Positions 7,418 to 14,189 of a DNA stretch of 17,053 nucleotides are shown here, in pieces. Every line of letters begins with the position of its first letter. Position 1 is the stretch's first letter. Origin of the DNA: Armatimonadota bacterium (GTDB taxonomy: Bacteria; Armatimonadota; JAAZEB01). The position numbers were made by a program, and so were the translations under genes. The notes beneath the pieces were generated by a model. That model made no database searches. It saw only the letters and a program-made list of their open reading frames with translations, and had not been told where the DNA came from. Location of the stretch: NCBI GenBank assembly GCA_012841485.1, contig DUUU01000641.1:1-17053 (forward strand). The letters run 5' to 3'.

Positions 7418-7474
7418 GATGCAAAAGGCACAAAGACACGAACGCGTCACTCCGCGTCTTTGTGCCTTCGCATC
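7418..7474. repeat. Long imperfect hairpin between valS and folC
   Basis: AAGGCACAAAGAC (7425-7437) is the exact reverse complement of GTCTTTGTGCCTT (7456-7468). Two more pairs lie inside (CG/CG), and GATGC/GCATC (7418-7422, 7470-7474) pairs outside across a small internal loop, giving 20 bp in all with a loop of about 12 nt. It follows the valS stop on the minus strand. It may act as a terminator or attenuator before folC, or be a dispersed palindromic element. It lacks a proper U-tract. Similar AAGGCACAAAGACACGAA-type words recur in some environmental genomes as far as I recall, so a mobile or dispersed origin is possible. Confidence 0.7.
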
Positions 7475-7499
7475 AAGAGCAATGCAGGGGAGGCCGGGG

Positions 7500-10169
7500 C
7501 TACCCCTTCAGCAGATCCAGGCGTTGGCGCAGGGCACGGTGGCGCTCCAGCAGCTCCGCCTGGCGCTGGCGGTCCCGCTCGACGACCGCAGCGGGCGCCT
7601 TGGTCACATACTGCTCGTTAGCCAGCTTGCCGTTCACCCGCTTCAGCTCGGTCTCGAGCGTCTCCAGCTCCGAGTTGAGCCGGCGCACCTCCACGTCGAG
7701 ATCCACCAGGCCGGCCAGAGGCACGAGGAGCTGCACGCCATCGGCACTCGCCGAGAGCGCCTGCTTGTGCTGGTGCATCGCCTCGGGGCTCTCGAACTGC
7801 AGGCTCTCCACCCGGGCGAGGGAGCGAATGTAGCCGGCCACGGGCTCCAGCTCTCCCCGGTCCTCGGGCGTCGCGCCCAGGATCGCCGTCGGGATCGCCT
7901 TGGACGACGGCACGTTCATCTCGGCGCGCGCGTTGCGCAACGCCGTGATGATCGCCATCACCCGCTCCATGCGCCGCTCGGCGTCCTCATCCACCTGCGC
8001 GGCATCCGCCGTGGGGAACGGCGCGATCATGATGCTCTCGTCCGTGCCCGGAAGCTTCTGCCAGATCTCCTCGGTGACGAAAGGCATCATCGGGTGGAGC
8101 AGGCGCAGTGACTGATCCAGGACATACACCAGCACGGCGCGCACCGTGGCATCGCCCGCGCGCAACCGCGGCTTGGCCAGCTCCACGTACCAGTCGCAAT
8201 ACTCGCTCCACAGGAAGGAGTAGATCGCCCGCGCGGCCTCGTCGAAGCTGTACTCCTCGAAAGCGCGGTTCACCTCCTCGATGGTGCGGTGCAGCCGCGA
8301 CAGGATCCAGCGGTCGGCCAGCTCCTCGCCCGGGATGGACACGGACGGCATCCCCTGCCCCGCGTCCTCTCCAAGGTTCATGAGGACGAAGCGCGCCGCG
8401 TTCCAGATCTTGTTGGCGAAGTTGCGGCTGGTCTCGGCCAGAGGAGCGCGAATCGGATCGCCCGGCTTGCGCCGGCCGTCATCGAAACGCATATCCTGGG
8501 TCTTGCCGGCCTGCATGGTGAGCGCGAAGCGCGTGGCATCGGTGCCATACTGGGCGGTCAGGTCCAGTGGATCGATACCGGTGCCGAGCGATTTGCTCAT
8601 CCGCTTCCCTTCCCAGTTCTGCACCGTCGGATAGATGTAGACATCACGGAAGGGAATGTCTCCCACGAACTTCAGGCCGGTCATGATCATCCGCGCTACC
8701 CACAGATAGAGGATATCGCGCGCGGTGACCATCACGCTTGTCGGGTAGAAATAGTCCAGCTCCTCCGTCTCACGCGGCCAGCCGAGCGTGGCATGCGGCC
8801 ACAGCGCGGATGAGAACCAGGTGTCGAGCACATCGGGATCCTGGGTCAGCTCGCGGCTTCCGCACTCGGCGCACGCCTCGGGAGCCGTCTTGGTGACCGT
8901 ATAGTGCCCCTCCGGGCAGGTCCACACAGGAATGCGATGGCCCCACCAGAGCTGGCGGGAGATGCACCAGTCACGGATGCCCTCCATCCATTCGAGGTAC
9001 ACCCGGGCATAGCGATCCGGCACGAAGCGGATCCGGCCCTCCTTCACCGCGTCAATGGCGGGGCGGGCCAATTCGCCCATGCGCATGAACCACTGCTCGG
9101 AGAGGAGCGGCTCGAGAACTGTGCCGCAGCGCGCACAATGGCCCACGGAGTGCGTGTAGTCCTCCACACGCACGAGAAGGCCCTGCGCTTTCAGATCCTC
9201 GGTGATCTGCTTGCGGCAGGCAAAGCGATCCATGCCCTGGTAATGGCCGGCATCCTCGGTCATCGCACCATCGGGCCCGATCACCACGACCTGCGGCAGC
9301 CGGTGGCGCAGGCCGATTTCAAAGTCGTTCGGATCGTGCGCGGGGGTCACCTTGACGGCGCCGGTGCCGAACGCCGGATCCACGTGGTCGTCGGCGACGA
9401 CGGGGATGCGGCGGTCCACGAGAGGGAGGACAAGCGAGCGCCCGATCGCGCCAAGATAGCGGTCATCCTCGGGATGGACCGCCACGCCGGTATCGCCGAG
9501 CATCGTCTCCGGGCGCGTGGTGGCGACGGTGATGCTGCCTTCGCCATCCTCGAAGGGATAGGCGATGTGGTAGAGATGGGCAGCCTTCTCCTCGTGCTCC
9601 ACCTCAATATCGGAGATGGCGGTGCGGCAACGCGGACACCAGTTGATCACGCGAGCGCCCCGGTAGATGTGCCCCTCGTGGAAGAGGCGCACAAACTGCT
9701 CGATCACGGCGTCGGCATAGTGGTCGTCGAGGGTGAAGCGGAGCCGGTCCCAGTCGAAGGAGTAGCCCATCGTCTGGAACTGGCGGATGATGGTGTTGCC
9801 ATATTCCTCTCGCCACTGCCAGACGCGCTCGAGGAATCGCTCGCGGCCCAGGTCATGCCGGGTGAGTCCCTCGCGGGCAAGCTGTTTCTCAACGACGTTC
9901 TGCGTGGCAATCCCCGCGTGGTCGGTGCCAGGAAGACAAAGGGTGTTGTAGCCCTGCATGCGGCGCCAGCGCGTCAAAATATCCTGCAAAGTGTAGCAAA
10001 GGGCATGGCCCATGTGCAGCGAGCCAGTGATGTTGGGCGGCGGGATCGTGATGCAGTAGGGCGGCCGGGAGCGGTCGACCTCAGCGTGGAAATAGCCCCG
10101 TTCGGTCCAGTACTGGTACCATTTCCCTTCCACCTGGCCCGGTTCGTAGGCCTTCGGCAGTTCCTCCAT
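7500..10169 (-). CDS. valS: Valyl-tRNA synthetase
   Basis: The 889-aa class I synthetase charges tRNA-Val and edits mischarged threonine. The N-terminus MEELPKAYEPGQVE is typical of the family. The HIGH motif is HMGH (52-55) after PPPNITGSL. The editing (CP1) domain has TTRPETMLGDTG and DDHVDPAFGTGAVKVTPAHD. HCARCG and CPEGH...CAECG give cysteine pairs able to hold zinc. KMSKS appears as RMSKS (523-527), a conservative change. The C-terminal 70 residues are a charged coiled coil ending RQRLDLLKG, the tRNA-binding arm. Start at 10169: AAAGGAG lies 7 nt upstream, and the predicted transcript starts near 10184, which rules out the longer frame from 10211. It leads the valS-folC unit. Confidence 0.98.
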   Translation of the reverse strand: MEELPKAYEPGQVEGKWYQYWTERGYFHAEVDRSRPPYCITIPPPNITGSLHMGHALCYTLQDILTRWRRMQGYNTLCLPGTDHAGIATQNVVEKQLAREGLTRHDLGRERFLERVWQWREEYGNTIIRQFQTMGYSFDWDRLRFTLDDHYADAVIEQFVRLFHEGHIYRGARVINWCPRCRTAISDIEVEHEEKAAHLYHIAYPFEDGEGSITVATTRPETMLGDTGVAVHPEDDRYLGAIGRSLVLPLVDRRIPVVADDHVDPAFGTGAVKVTPAHDPNDFEIGLRHRLPQVVVIGPDGAMTEDAGHYQGMDRFACRKQITEDLKAQGLLVRVEDYTHSVGHCARCGTVLEPLLSEQWFMRMGELARPAIDAVKEGRIRFVPDRYARVYLEWMEGIRDWCISRQLWWGHRIPVWTCPEGHYTVTKTAPEACAECGSRELTQDPDVLDTWFSSALWPHATLGWPRETEELDYFYPTSVMVTARDILYLWVARMIMTGLKFVGDIPFRDVYIYPTVQNWEGKRMSKSLGTGIDPLDLTAQYGTDATRFALTMQAGKTQDMRFDDGRRKPGDPIRAPLAETSRNFANKIWNAARFVLMNLGEDAGQGMPSVSIPGEELADRWILSRLHRTIEEVNRAFEEYSFDEAARAIYSFLWSEYCDWYVELAKPRLRAGDATVRAVLVYVLDQSLRLLHPMMPFVTEEIWQKLPGTDESIMIAPFPTADAAQVDEDAERRMERVMAIITALRNARAEMNVPSSKAIPTAILGATPEDRGELEPVAGYIRSLARVESLQFESPEAMHQHKQALSASADGVQLLVPLAGLVDLDVEVRRLNSELETLETELKRVNGKLANEQYVTKAPAAVVERDRQRQAELLERHRALRQRLDLLKG

Positions 10170-10190
10170 CAAGTCGCTCCTTTCGCGTGT

Positions 10191-10219
10191 ATTATAAGGG
10201 TACGTGCGCATACTGTCAA
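10191..10219 (-). promoter_or_regulatory. Consensus sigma70 promoter of valS(-folC)
   Basis: On the minus strand TTGACA (10214-10219), exactly 17 nt, then TATAAT (10191-10196). Transcription should start near 10184, giving a leader of only about 15 nt with the AAAGGAG ribosome site (10177-10183) at its very 5' end. No T-box specifier stem or antiterminator can fit, so valS here is not regulated by a T-box leader. Confidence 0.85.
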
Positions 10220-10525
10220 TTTGCGCGCGCGAAGAGACGCGGGTGAACCATGCGCCTGCCTAAGACCCGCGCTGCTTCCCAGCGAAGGGCCTTCGGGCCT
10301 CCGCCCCTCCAGCCCGCAGGGCCTCGCCCACACGCAGCGCTGATCTTTACGTCCGCGCGATGCCTCCCCAGTCCCCGCCCCTATGGTTGCCCCGAAACGT
10401 AGACATACCCAGCGAGCACGGTAGGGCTTTGCCCGCACGCAGCGCGGGGGTCTATCGCCCCGCGACGCTACGCCGGCCCCACAGGCGCGGGGCAACCGCG
10501 GAAACGCGGCCCTGGGTGCAACGCC
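10220..10525. other. GC-rich divergent intergenic region with hairpins and a short direct repeat
   Basis: No credible gene lies between the valS promoter and the sigma-factor promoter. There is a GGCC-TTCG-GGCC stem with the extra-stable C(UUCG)G loop (10288-10299) and CCGCG-GAAA-CGCGG with a GNRA loop (10496-10509). A 23-nt direct repeat occurs at 10318-10340 and 10423-10445 with 20 matches, both copies ending CACGCAGCGC. The hairpins may insulate or terminate, or may only reflect base composition. Confidence 0.5.
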
Positions 10526-10555
10526 TTGACACGCCTGGCCGCCATCACCTACAAT
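10526..10555 (+). promoter_or_regulatory. sigma70-type promoter of the sigma/anti-sigma operon
   Basis: TTGACA (10526-10531), an 18-nt spacer and TACAAT (10550-10555). The start near 10562 gives a leader of about 60 nt. I see no GGAA...GTT boxes of the kind used by SigR-type ECF factors, so autoregulation from this site is not evident. Confidence 0.75.
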
Positions 10556-10620
10556 AGGGCGTGTGGTGGCAAGGAGCCTCTCGCCGCTGCTCCTTCAGAC
10601 GCTACGGAGGGATACCGCGC

Positions 10621-11184
10621 ATGCCCGAACTTGAGGCCGTCAAGAGGGAGGAGTTCAAGCAACTCGCCCTGCCCAACCTCGACGCGCTCTACCGCTCCGC
10701 GATGCGGATGACCCGCAATGAAGCAGACGCCGAGGATTTGGTCCAGGACGCGCTCCTGCGCGCTTACCAGTTCTACCATCAGTTTCAACAGGGAACCAAC
10801 TTCCGCGCCTGGCTCTTTAAGATACTGACGAACACGTTCATCAACCAGTATCGCCGTCGCGTGCGAGAGCCAGAGACTCTCAGCTACGACGAGAGCGAGG
10901 ACTTCATCCTCTACAACCGTCTGGTGGAGAGCGATGAAGGGGAGATGGGTAACCCGGAGACGGTGGTCCTGCGGAAATTGCAGCACGAGCAGGTCCTCGC
11001 TGCAATTGACCGCCTGCCCTACGACTACCGAATGGTGGTGACGCTGGCGGATGTGGAGGGCCTCTCCTATAGAGAGGTCGCCGACGTCCTCGGTTGCCCG
11101 ATTGGCACCGTGCGCTCTCGGCTCAACCGGGCGCGGCATATGCTACAGCGCAACCTGTGGGGTTACCTCCAGGAGGCCAACTGA
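10621..11184 (+). CDS. ECF-type RNA polymerase sigma factor, SigR/SigH-like
   Basis: The protein is 187 aa. Region 2 spans about 13-80, with DAEDLVQDALLRAY and NFRAWLFKILTNTFINQYRRR (-10 recognition and core binding). An acidic linker of about 35 residues follows. Region 4 (about 122-178) has RLPYDYRMVVTLADVEGLSY and the -35-reading helix GTVRSRLNRARHML. It directs RNA polymerase to stress promoters; partner and length resemble the actinobacterial SigR/SigH group. Start at 10621: GGAGGG (10606-10611) is 9 nt upstream. A GTG frame from 10561 would begin at the predicted transcription start, so it is rejected. The stop overlaps the start of the anti-sigma gene by one base (TGATG), indicating translational coupling. 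Confidence 0.93.
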   Translation: MPELEAVKREEFKQLALPNLDALYRSAMRMTRNEADAEDLVQDALLRAYQFYHQFQQGTNFRAWLFKILTNTFINQYRRRVREPETLSYDESEDFILYNRLVESDEGEMGNPETVVLRKLQHEQVLAAIDRLPYDYRMVVTLADVEGLSYREVADVLGCPIGTVRSRLNRARHMLQRNLWGYLQEAN

Positions 11185-11429
11185 TGAACCACAGTCCTGA
11201 TTACGAAACCTGCGTGGATATCATGCACGCCCTGGGAGATTACCTGAGCCGCGAGCTCTCTCCCGCGGAGATGGAGGAGGTGGAAGAACACCTCCAGTGG
11301 TGTGAGTTGTGCATGGATCACTACCGCTTCGAGAAAGCACTCACGACCCATATCCGCGAGAGGGCCCAGGCTCTGCGCGCCCCCGAAGCCCTACGCAGCC
11401 GCGTGCTTCATCTCCTCGATGACGCTTGA
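11184..11429 (+). CDS. Zinc-containing anti-sigma factor, RsrA-like
   Basis: The protein is 81 aa. It has the ZAS signature H36-x3-C40-x2-C43 (HLQWCELC) plus an upstream C10, almost the same spacing as C11/H37/C41/C44 of Streptomyces RsrA. In that family these residues hold zinc; oxidation forms a disulfide, releases the metal and frees the sigma factor. A cytoplasmic redox switch for the preceding sigma factor is therefore likely, by inference from motif and position. There is no membrane segment. AGGAGG (11171-11176) lies 7 nt before the ATG, inside the sigma gene, and the stop/start overlap TGATG favours equal synthesis of the two partners. Confidence 0.88.
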   Translation: MNHSPDYETCVDIMHALGDYLSRELSPAEMEEVEEHLQWCELCMDHYRFEKALTTHIRERAQALRAPEALRSRVLHLLDDA

Positions 11430-11431
11430 TC

Positions 11432-11484
11432 CGGCATGCTTCTTGCCGTTTGGGTGGCGCCTGATAGAACTTTCGGCGTCACCC
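11432..11484 (+). terminator. Two hairpins after the sigma/anti-sigma operon
   Basis: CGGCA/TGCCG (11432-11448) is followed by GTTTG. Then GGGTGGCGCC (11452-11461) pairs over 10 bp, with one G-T, with GGCGTCACCC (11475-11484) across a 13-nt loop. Neither has a strong T-tract. The position just after the anti-sigma stop at 11429 and before the lipoprotein gene supports transcription end or attenuation. Confidence 0.45.
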
Positions 11485-11536
11485 GACCGTCTCACAGAGT
11501 GTGTGTCTGCATTCCGATAGCATGGAAGGGAATGGC

Positions 11537-13090
11537 ATGCTTGGTCAACGACTCCTGGTAGCTCCCGCGCTCCTCCTGGTTGCACTCGCGCTCGCCGGAT
11601 GCGGCGGATCCAGCAACATGGCGACCACGGGCGCTATCGAAGGGTATGTGTTCGGTCGAAACGCCTCGAAAGCTCCTTCCGCCCTTGCGGCGCCCGGCCG
11701 TCAGACAACCCCACCCGAGGGCACCGTCCCGCTCAATGGGGCGCTGGTGACGCTGGAGCCCGGCGGTCGCCAGGTGACGACAGAGGTAGACCGCCGCGGC
11801 CAGGGCGGCTACTTCCGATTCCTCGGTCTGGAGCCCGGCACCTACACCGCGACCGTGACGAGTGAGGGCTACGCCACCGCCACCTTCTCCGTGGAGGTGA
11901 AGGCCGGTTCCATCACCCTCGCCGGTGTCAACAACGGGCAGACCGTCCTGGAGCCGGACGCCGCCGGACCGCGCCGCAAGTGGACGGTGATGGTCTACAT
12001 GGATGGGGATGGCGACCTTGAGGAGTACGGCATCCTCAACATGAACCAGATGGAGACGTTGGGATCCGACGCCAACGTCAACATGGTCGTCCAGTTTGAC
12101 CGCGGGCCCGGCTTCGATGCCACGAATGGCGACTGGCAGGATACCCGGCGCTACCTGGTGACCAAAGATGATAACCTGCAGTTGATCTCCTCGCCCGTGT
12201 TGCAGAACCTGGGCGAGGTGGATATGGGCACCCCGGAGGCACTGACCGATTTCATCACCTGGACGGTCTCGCGCTATCCGGCAGAGCGCTATGTGTTGGT
12301 GCTCTGGAACCACGGCGCCGGCTGGCGCTCGCGCTCCGCCGCTTCGCGCGGGATCATCTTCGACGACTCCTCCGGCAGCTACCTGACGATGGGAGAGCTG
12401 GAGCAGGCGCTGGATGCCGGCGGCACGCATTTCGACCTCATCGCCATCGACTGCAGCCTGATGGGGATGCTCGAAGTCTTCTACGAGATCAAGGATCACT
12501 GCGACTATATCACGGCATCCGAGGAGTCGCCCCCCGGACCGGGCTATCCCTACGACACGATCATGGCGCGCCTGGTCGCCAACCCCAACATGAGCACCGA
12601 GGCACTGGGACGCGTCTTCGTCGAGGAGCACCTCAAGCGCTACTCGCAGGACGCTGTCACCCAGGCGCTCATTCAGACGTCGCGGCTGGATGCCTATGCC
12701 GCCAAGGTCAATGACTTCGCGAGTGAGCTCCTTCCCCTGGTGCCCATCCACCGGCAACAGCTCGACGCGGCGCGCATCGGCTCGCAGGCCTACGCCTACT
12801 CCTACTACCGCGATCTGCACGATTTCGCGGAGAAGGTGAAGGCTGCCATTCCCAGCCCTGCGCTGGCGAGCGCCGCCGATGCCGTGATGACCGGCATGGC
12901 GGGAACCAACGGCGGACCGGTGATCGCGGAGGGCCATTCGGCCACGGGGGTGAATCGCTCGCATGGCATGTCGGTCTACCTGCCCTCGCCCACCCAGTAC
13001 TACACCGGGTATGAGGAGCTCGCCTTCGTCAAGGCCTTCCCGAAGTGGGGCCAGCTCATTCGGGCGATAGCCAACCAGCCAGTCAACTAA
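11537..13090 (+). CDS. Clostripain-fold (peptidase C11) lipoprotein with altered active site
   Basis: The protein is 517 aa. The N-terminus MLGQRLL plus a hydrophobic stretch ends in the lipobox LALAGC (C22), so it is exported and lipid-anchored. Residues about 32-120 form a carboxypeptidase-regulatory-like beta domain (GALVTLEPGG, YFRFLGLEPGTYTATV). The catalytic domain starts at KWTVMVYMDGDGDLEEY, the clostripain-family opening, with the expected His at 259 (LWNHGAGW). The nucleophile region reads IDCSLMGMLEV: family members I know have D-A-C-L-M-G, so Ser307 occupies the Cys position and Cys306 lies one residue earlier. It may be inactive, Ser-dependent or use the shifted Cys. Start at 11537: GAAGGG is 6 nt upstream; the frame from 11501 would bury the signal peptide. 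Followed by a terminator-like hairpin. Confidence 0.85.
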   Translation: MLGQRLLVAPALLLVALALAGCGGSSNMATTGAIEGYVFGRNASKAPSALAAPGRQTTPPEGTVPLNGALVTLEPGGRQVTTEVDRRGQGGYFRFLGLEPGTYTATVTSEGYATATFSVEVKAGSITLAGVNNGQTVLEPDAAGPRRKWTVMVYMDGDGDLEEYGILNMNQMETLGSDANVNMVVQFDRGPGFDATNGDWQDTRRYLVTKDDNLQLISSPVLQNLGEVDMGTPEALTDFITWTVSRYPAERYVLVLWNHGAGWRSRSAASRGIIFDDSSGSYLTMGELEQALDAGGTHFDLIAIDCSLMGMLEVFYEIKDHCDYITASEESPPGPGYPYDTIMARLVANPNMSTEALGRVFVEEHLKRYSQDAVTQALIQTSRLDAYAAKVNDFASELLPLVPIHRQQLDAARIGSQAYAYSYYRDLHDFAEKVKAAIPSPALASAADAVMTGMAGTNGGPVIAEGHSATGVNRSHGMSVYLPSPTQYYTGYEELAFVKAFPKWGQLIRAIANQPVN

Positions 13091-13118
13091 GCGGATCCTC
13101 GACTCGGGTTAAGGATCG

Positions 13119-13151
13119 AACAGGGGGTGTCCCGCAGGGGCGCCCCCTGTT
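13119..13151 (+). terminator. Strong GC hairpin after the lipoprotein gene
   Basis: AACAGGGGGTGTCCC (13119-13133) pairs over its full 15 bp (two G-T) with GGGGCGCCCCCTGTT (13137-13151) across the loop GCA. It starts 28 nt after the stop codon. The tail TGCTCTCT is only weakly T-rich, so termination efficiency is uncertain. Confidence 0.65.
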
Positions 13152-13283
13152 GCTCTCTGGGGGTGCCCCGTGGATCCGTCGCCATGCGCCCGTGCCATGG
13201 CCCCTCATCTACACAAAGGGCCGCCTATGGTGCAGATGGATAGGCAGAATGCCCTATCCAAGCGCTGTGCCTGCTTGCCGGAG

Positions 13284-13313
13284 TTGACAGCGGTGACCAG
13301 GATGCGGTATCAT
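13284..13313 (+). promoter_or_regulatory. sigma70-type promoter with no protein gene behind it
   Basis: TTGACA (13284-13289), an 18-nt spacer and TATCAT (13308-13313), preceded by the terminator-like hairpin of the previous gene. The predicted start is near 13320. The next credible coding start is 870 nt away; a run of hairpins follows instead. Confidence 0.6.
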
Positions 13314-13319
13314 AGGATG

Positions 13320-13501
13320 CGATGCCGGATGTTGGCGGCAGCCTGGCGGGCGCCAGGGAGCAGGAAGGCGGGTAACGAGGCTCTCGAACAGTCAGATCGT
13401 CACCCGAAGTACTCTTCCAGGATGATCTGCCTTCCCGGAGAGCCTCGGATGCAGACTCCGGATGCGCCTCAGCGAGATCGCGGGCAGATGCCACGCGGAG
13501 T
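13320..13501 (+). ncRNA. Candidate structured non-coding RNA of unknown family
   Basis: The following can be paired by eye. Hairpin CCTGGCG-GG-CGCCAGG (13342-13357). A 72-nt rod follows: CGAGGCTCTC (13376-13385) with GAGAGCCTCG (13438-13447), inside it CAGATCGTC (13393-13401) with GATGATCTG (13421-13429), and at the tip GAAG-TACT-CTTC (13406-13417). Then ACTCCG (13455-13460) with CGGAGT (13496-13501) encloses two small hairpins that share the loop AGAT: GCG-AGAT-CGC (13472-13481) and GGC-AGAT-GCC (13483-13492). It begins directly after a promoter. I do not see the conserved cores of RNase P RNA, tmRNA, SRP RNA or a cobalamin riboswitch, and 6S RNA is not evident. The 3' end is not defined. 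It could instead be a long leader of the ssb-like gene. Confidence 0.5.
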
Positions 13502-14189
13502 GCGATGAGGGCCGCTCCCCGGGTGGAACACGCGCCTACCTTCGACCGGGCGGACGAGCAGGGACGATGGCGCCCGCGGAGAGCGCATCCTGCGAGAGAA
13601 CCAGCGGCAAGCCATGCACAAGTCTCTCCTTTCTTGACACGATGTCGACCCAGATTGCATCCGTTGATCTGCCCGGCTTCACTGGGGTTGGGCCGATGGC
13701 GCCGTGTGCGTATCGCCCTTTGTCTTGGCCCGGTCGATACACATATCCATCACAGCGTCTCTGGTTACCGAAGCAGCGCATGAGCCCGGCCAAGCGCGTG
13801 CCGTGCATGGTTGGTTTCTGCACAACGAGCGCGTCTGCTCATTTCACAGGAAGAGAATGCCCTTGGTCAGGGCATCTGCCCGGCGCATCTGTCGCGCATT
13901 GGAGGACACGGGCAGCCGTATCAGGCTATTGCAGGAGAAGCGTTGCGCATGGCGCGGCGAGCTCACGGAGCACGATGCATCGATGGCTACCGCCCCGCCG
14001 AGCGCGAACAGAGTCGCCAGGCACATGCTGAGAAGCCGGCGGCGATGGTTCCCACTTCCATCCTCGGCAGACCAGGAGTGCAGTGGATGGGGCGTCTCAC
14101 CCGTCTCAGTCCATCCATGGGGGCAAGCACCCTCATGAAGCATTGGGCCGATACCATCATCGGGGTGTGCCGCCAGGGGGGGTTTAGGC
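13502..14189. other. Non-coding stretch with further strong hairpins
   Basis: No reading frame here has a ribosome site plus a protein-like composition. Structure continues. ATGCCCT-TGGTC-AGGGCAT (13857-13875) is followed directly by CTGCCCG (13876-13882) pairing with CGGGCAG (13909-13915), which encloses GCGC/GCGC (13883-13897). Nearer the next gene, TGGATGG (14084-14090) pairs with CCATCCA (14111-14117), and its 20-nt loop holds CGTCTCA twice. This last hairpin ends 72 nt before the ssb-like start and may be part of its leader. No second promoter is convincing. Confidence 0.4.

Noticed and set aside
7381..7450. Longer FolC N-terminus from an ATG at 7450
   Set aside because: It would start inside the intergenic hairpin; the ATG at 7381 has a strong GGAGGG site and gives the normal family start.
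8904..10343. 479-codon plus-strand frame opposite valS
   Set aside because: Antisense shadow of valyl-tRNA synthetase with no domain signal.
11492..12964. 490-codon minus-strand frame opposite the lipoprotein gene
   Set aside because: Antisense shadow; the plus strand has signal peptide, lipobox and family motifs.
13314..13501. Known RNA families: SRP RNA, tmRNA, RNase P RNA, cobalamin riboswitch (AGTCAGATC present)
   Set aside because: Only short fragments resemble these families; the required conserved cores and flanking helices are missing.
13634..13662. Second promoter (TTGACA at 13634)
   Set aside because: No acceptable -10 box 16-19 nt downstream.
13462..14031. 189-codon plus-strand frame in the gene-free region
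   Set aside because: No ribosome site, composition unlike neighbouring proteins, and it crosses strong hairpins.
13844..14081. Possible small secreted protein on the minus strand (RRRLLSMCLATLFALGGAV looks like a signal peptide)
   Set aside because: No start codon before the basic residues with a usable ribosome site, the mature part has no pattern, and the frame simply continues from the antisense of the ssb-like gene.
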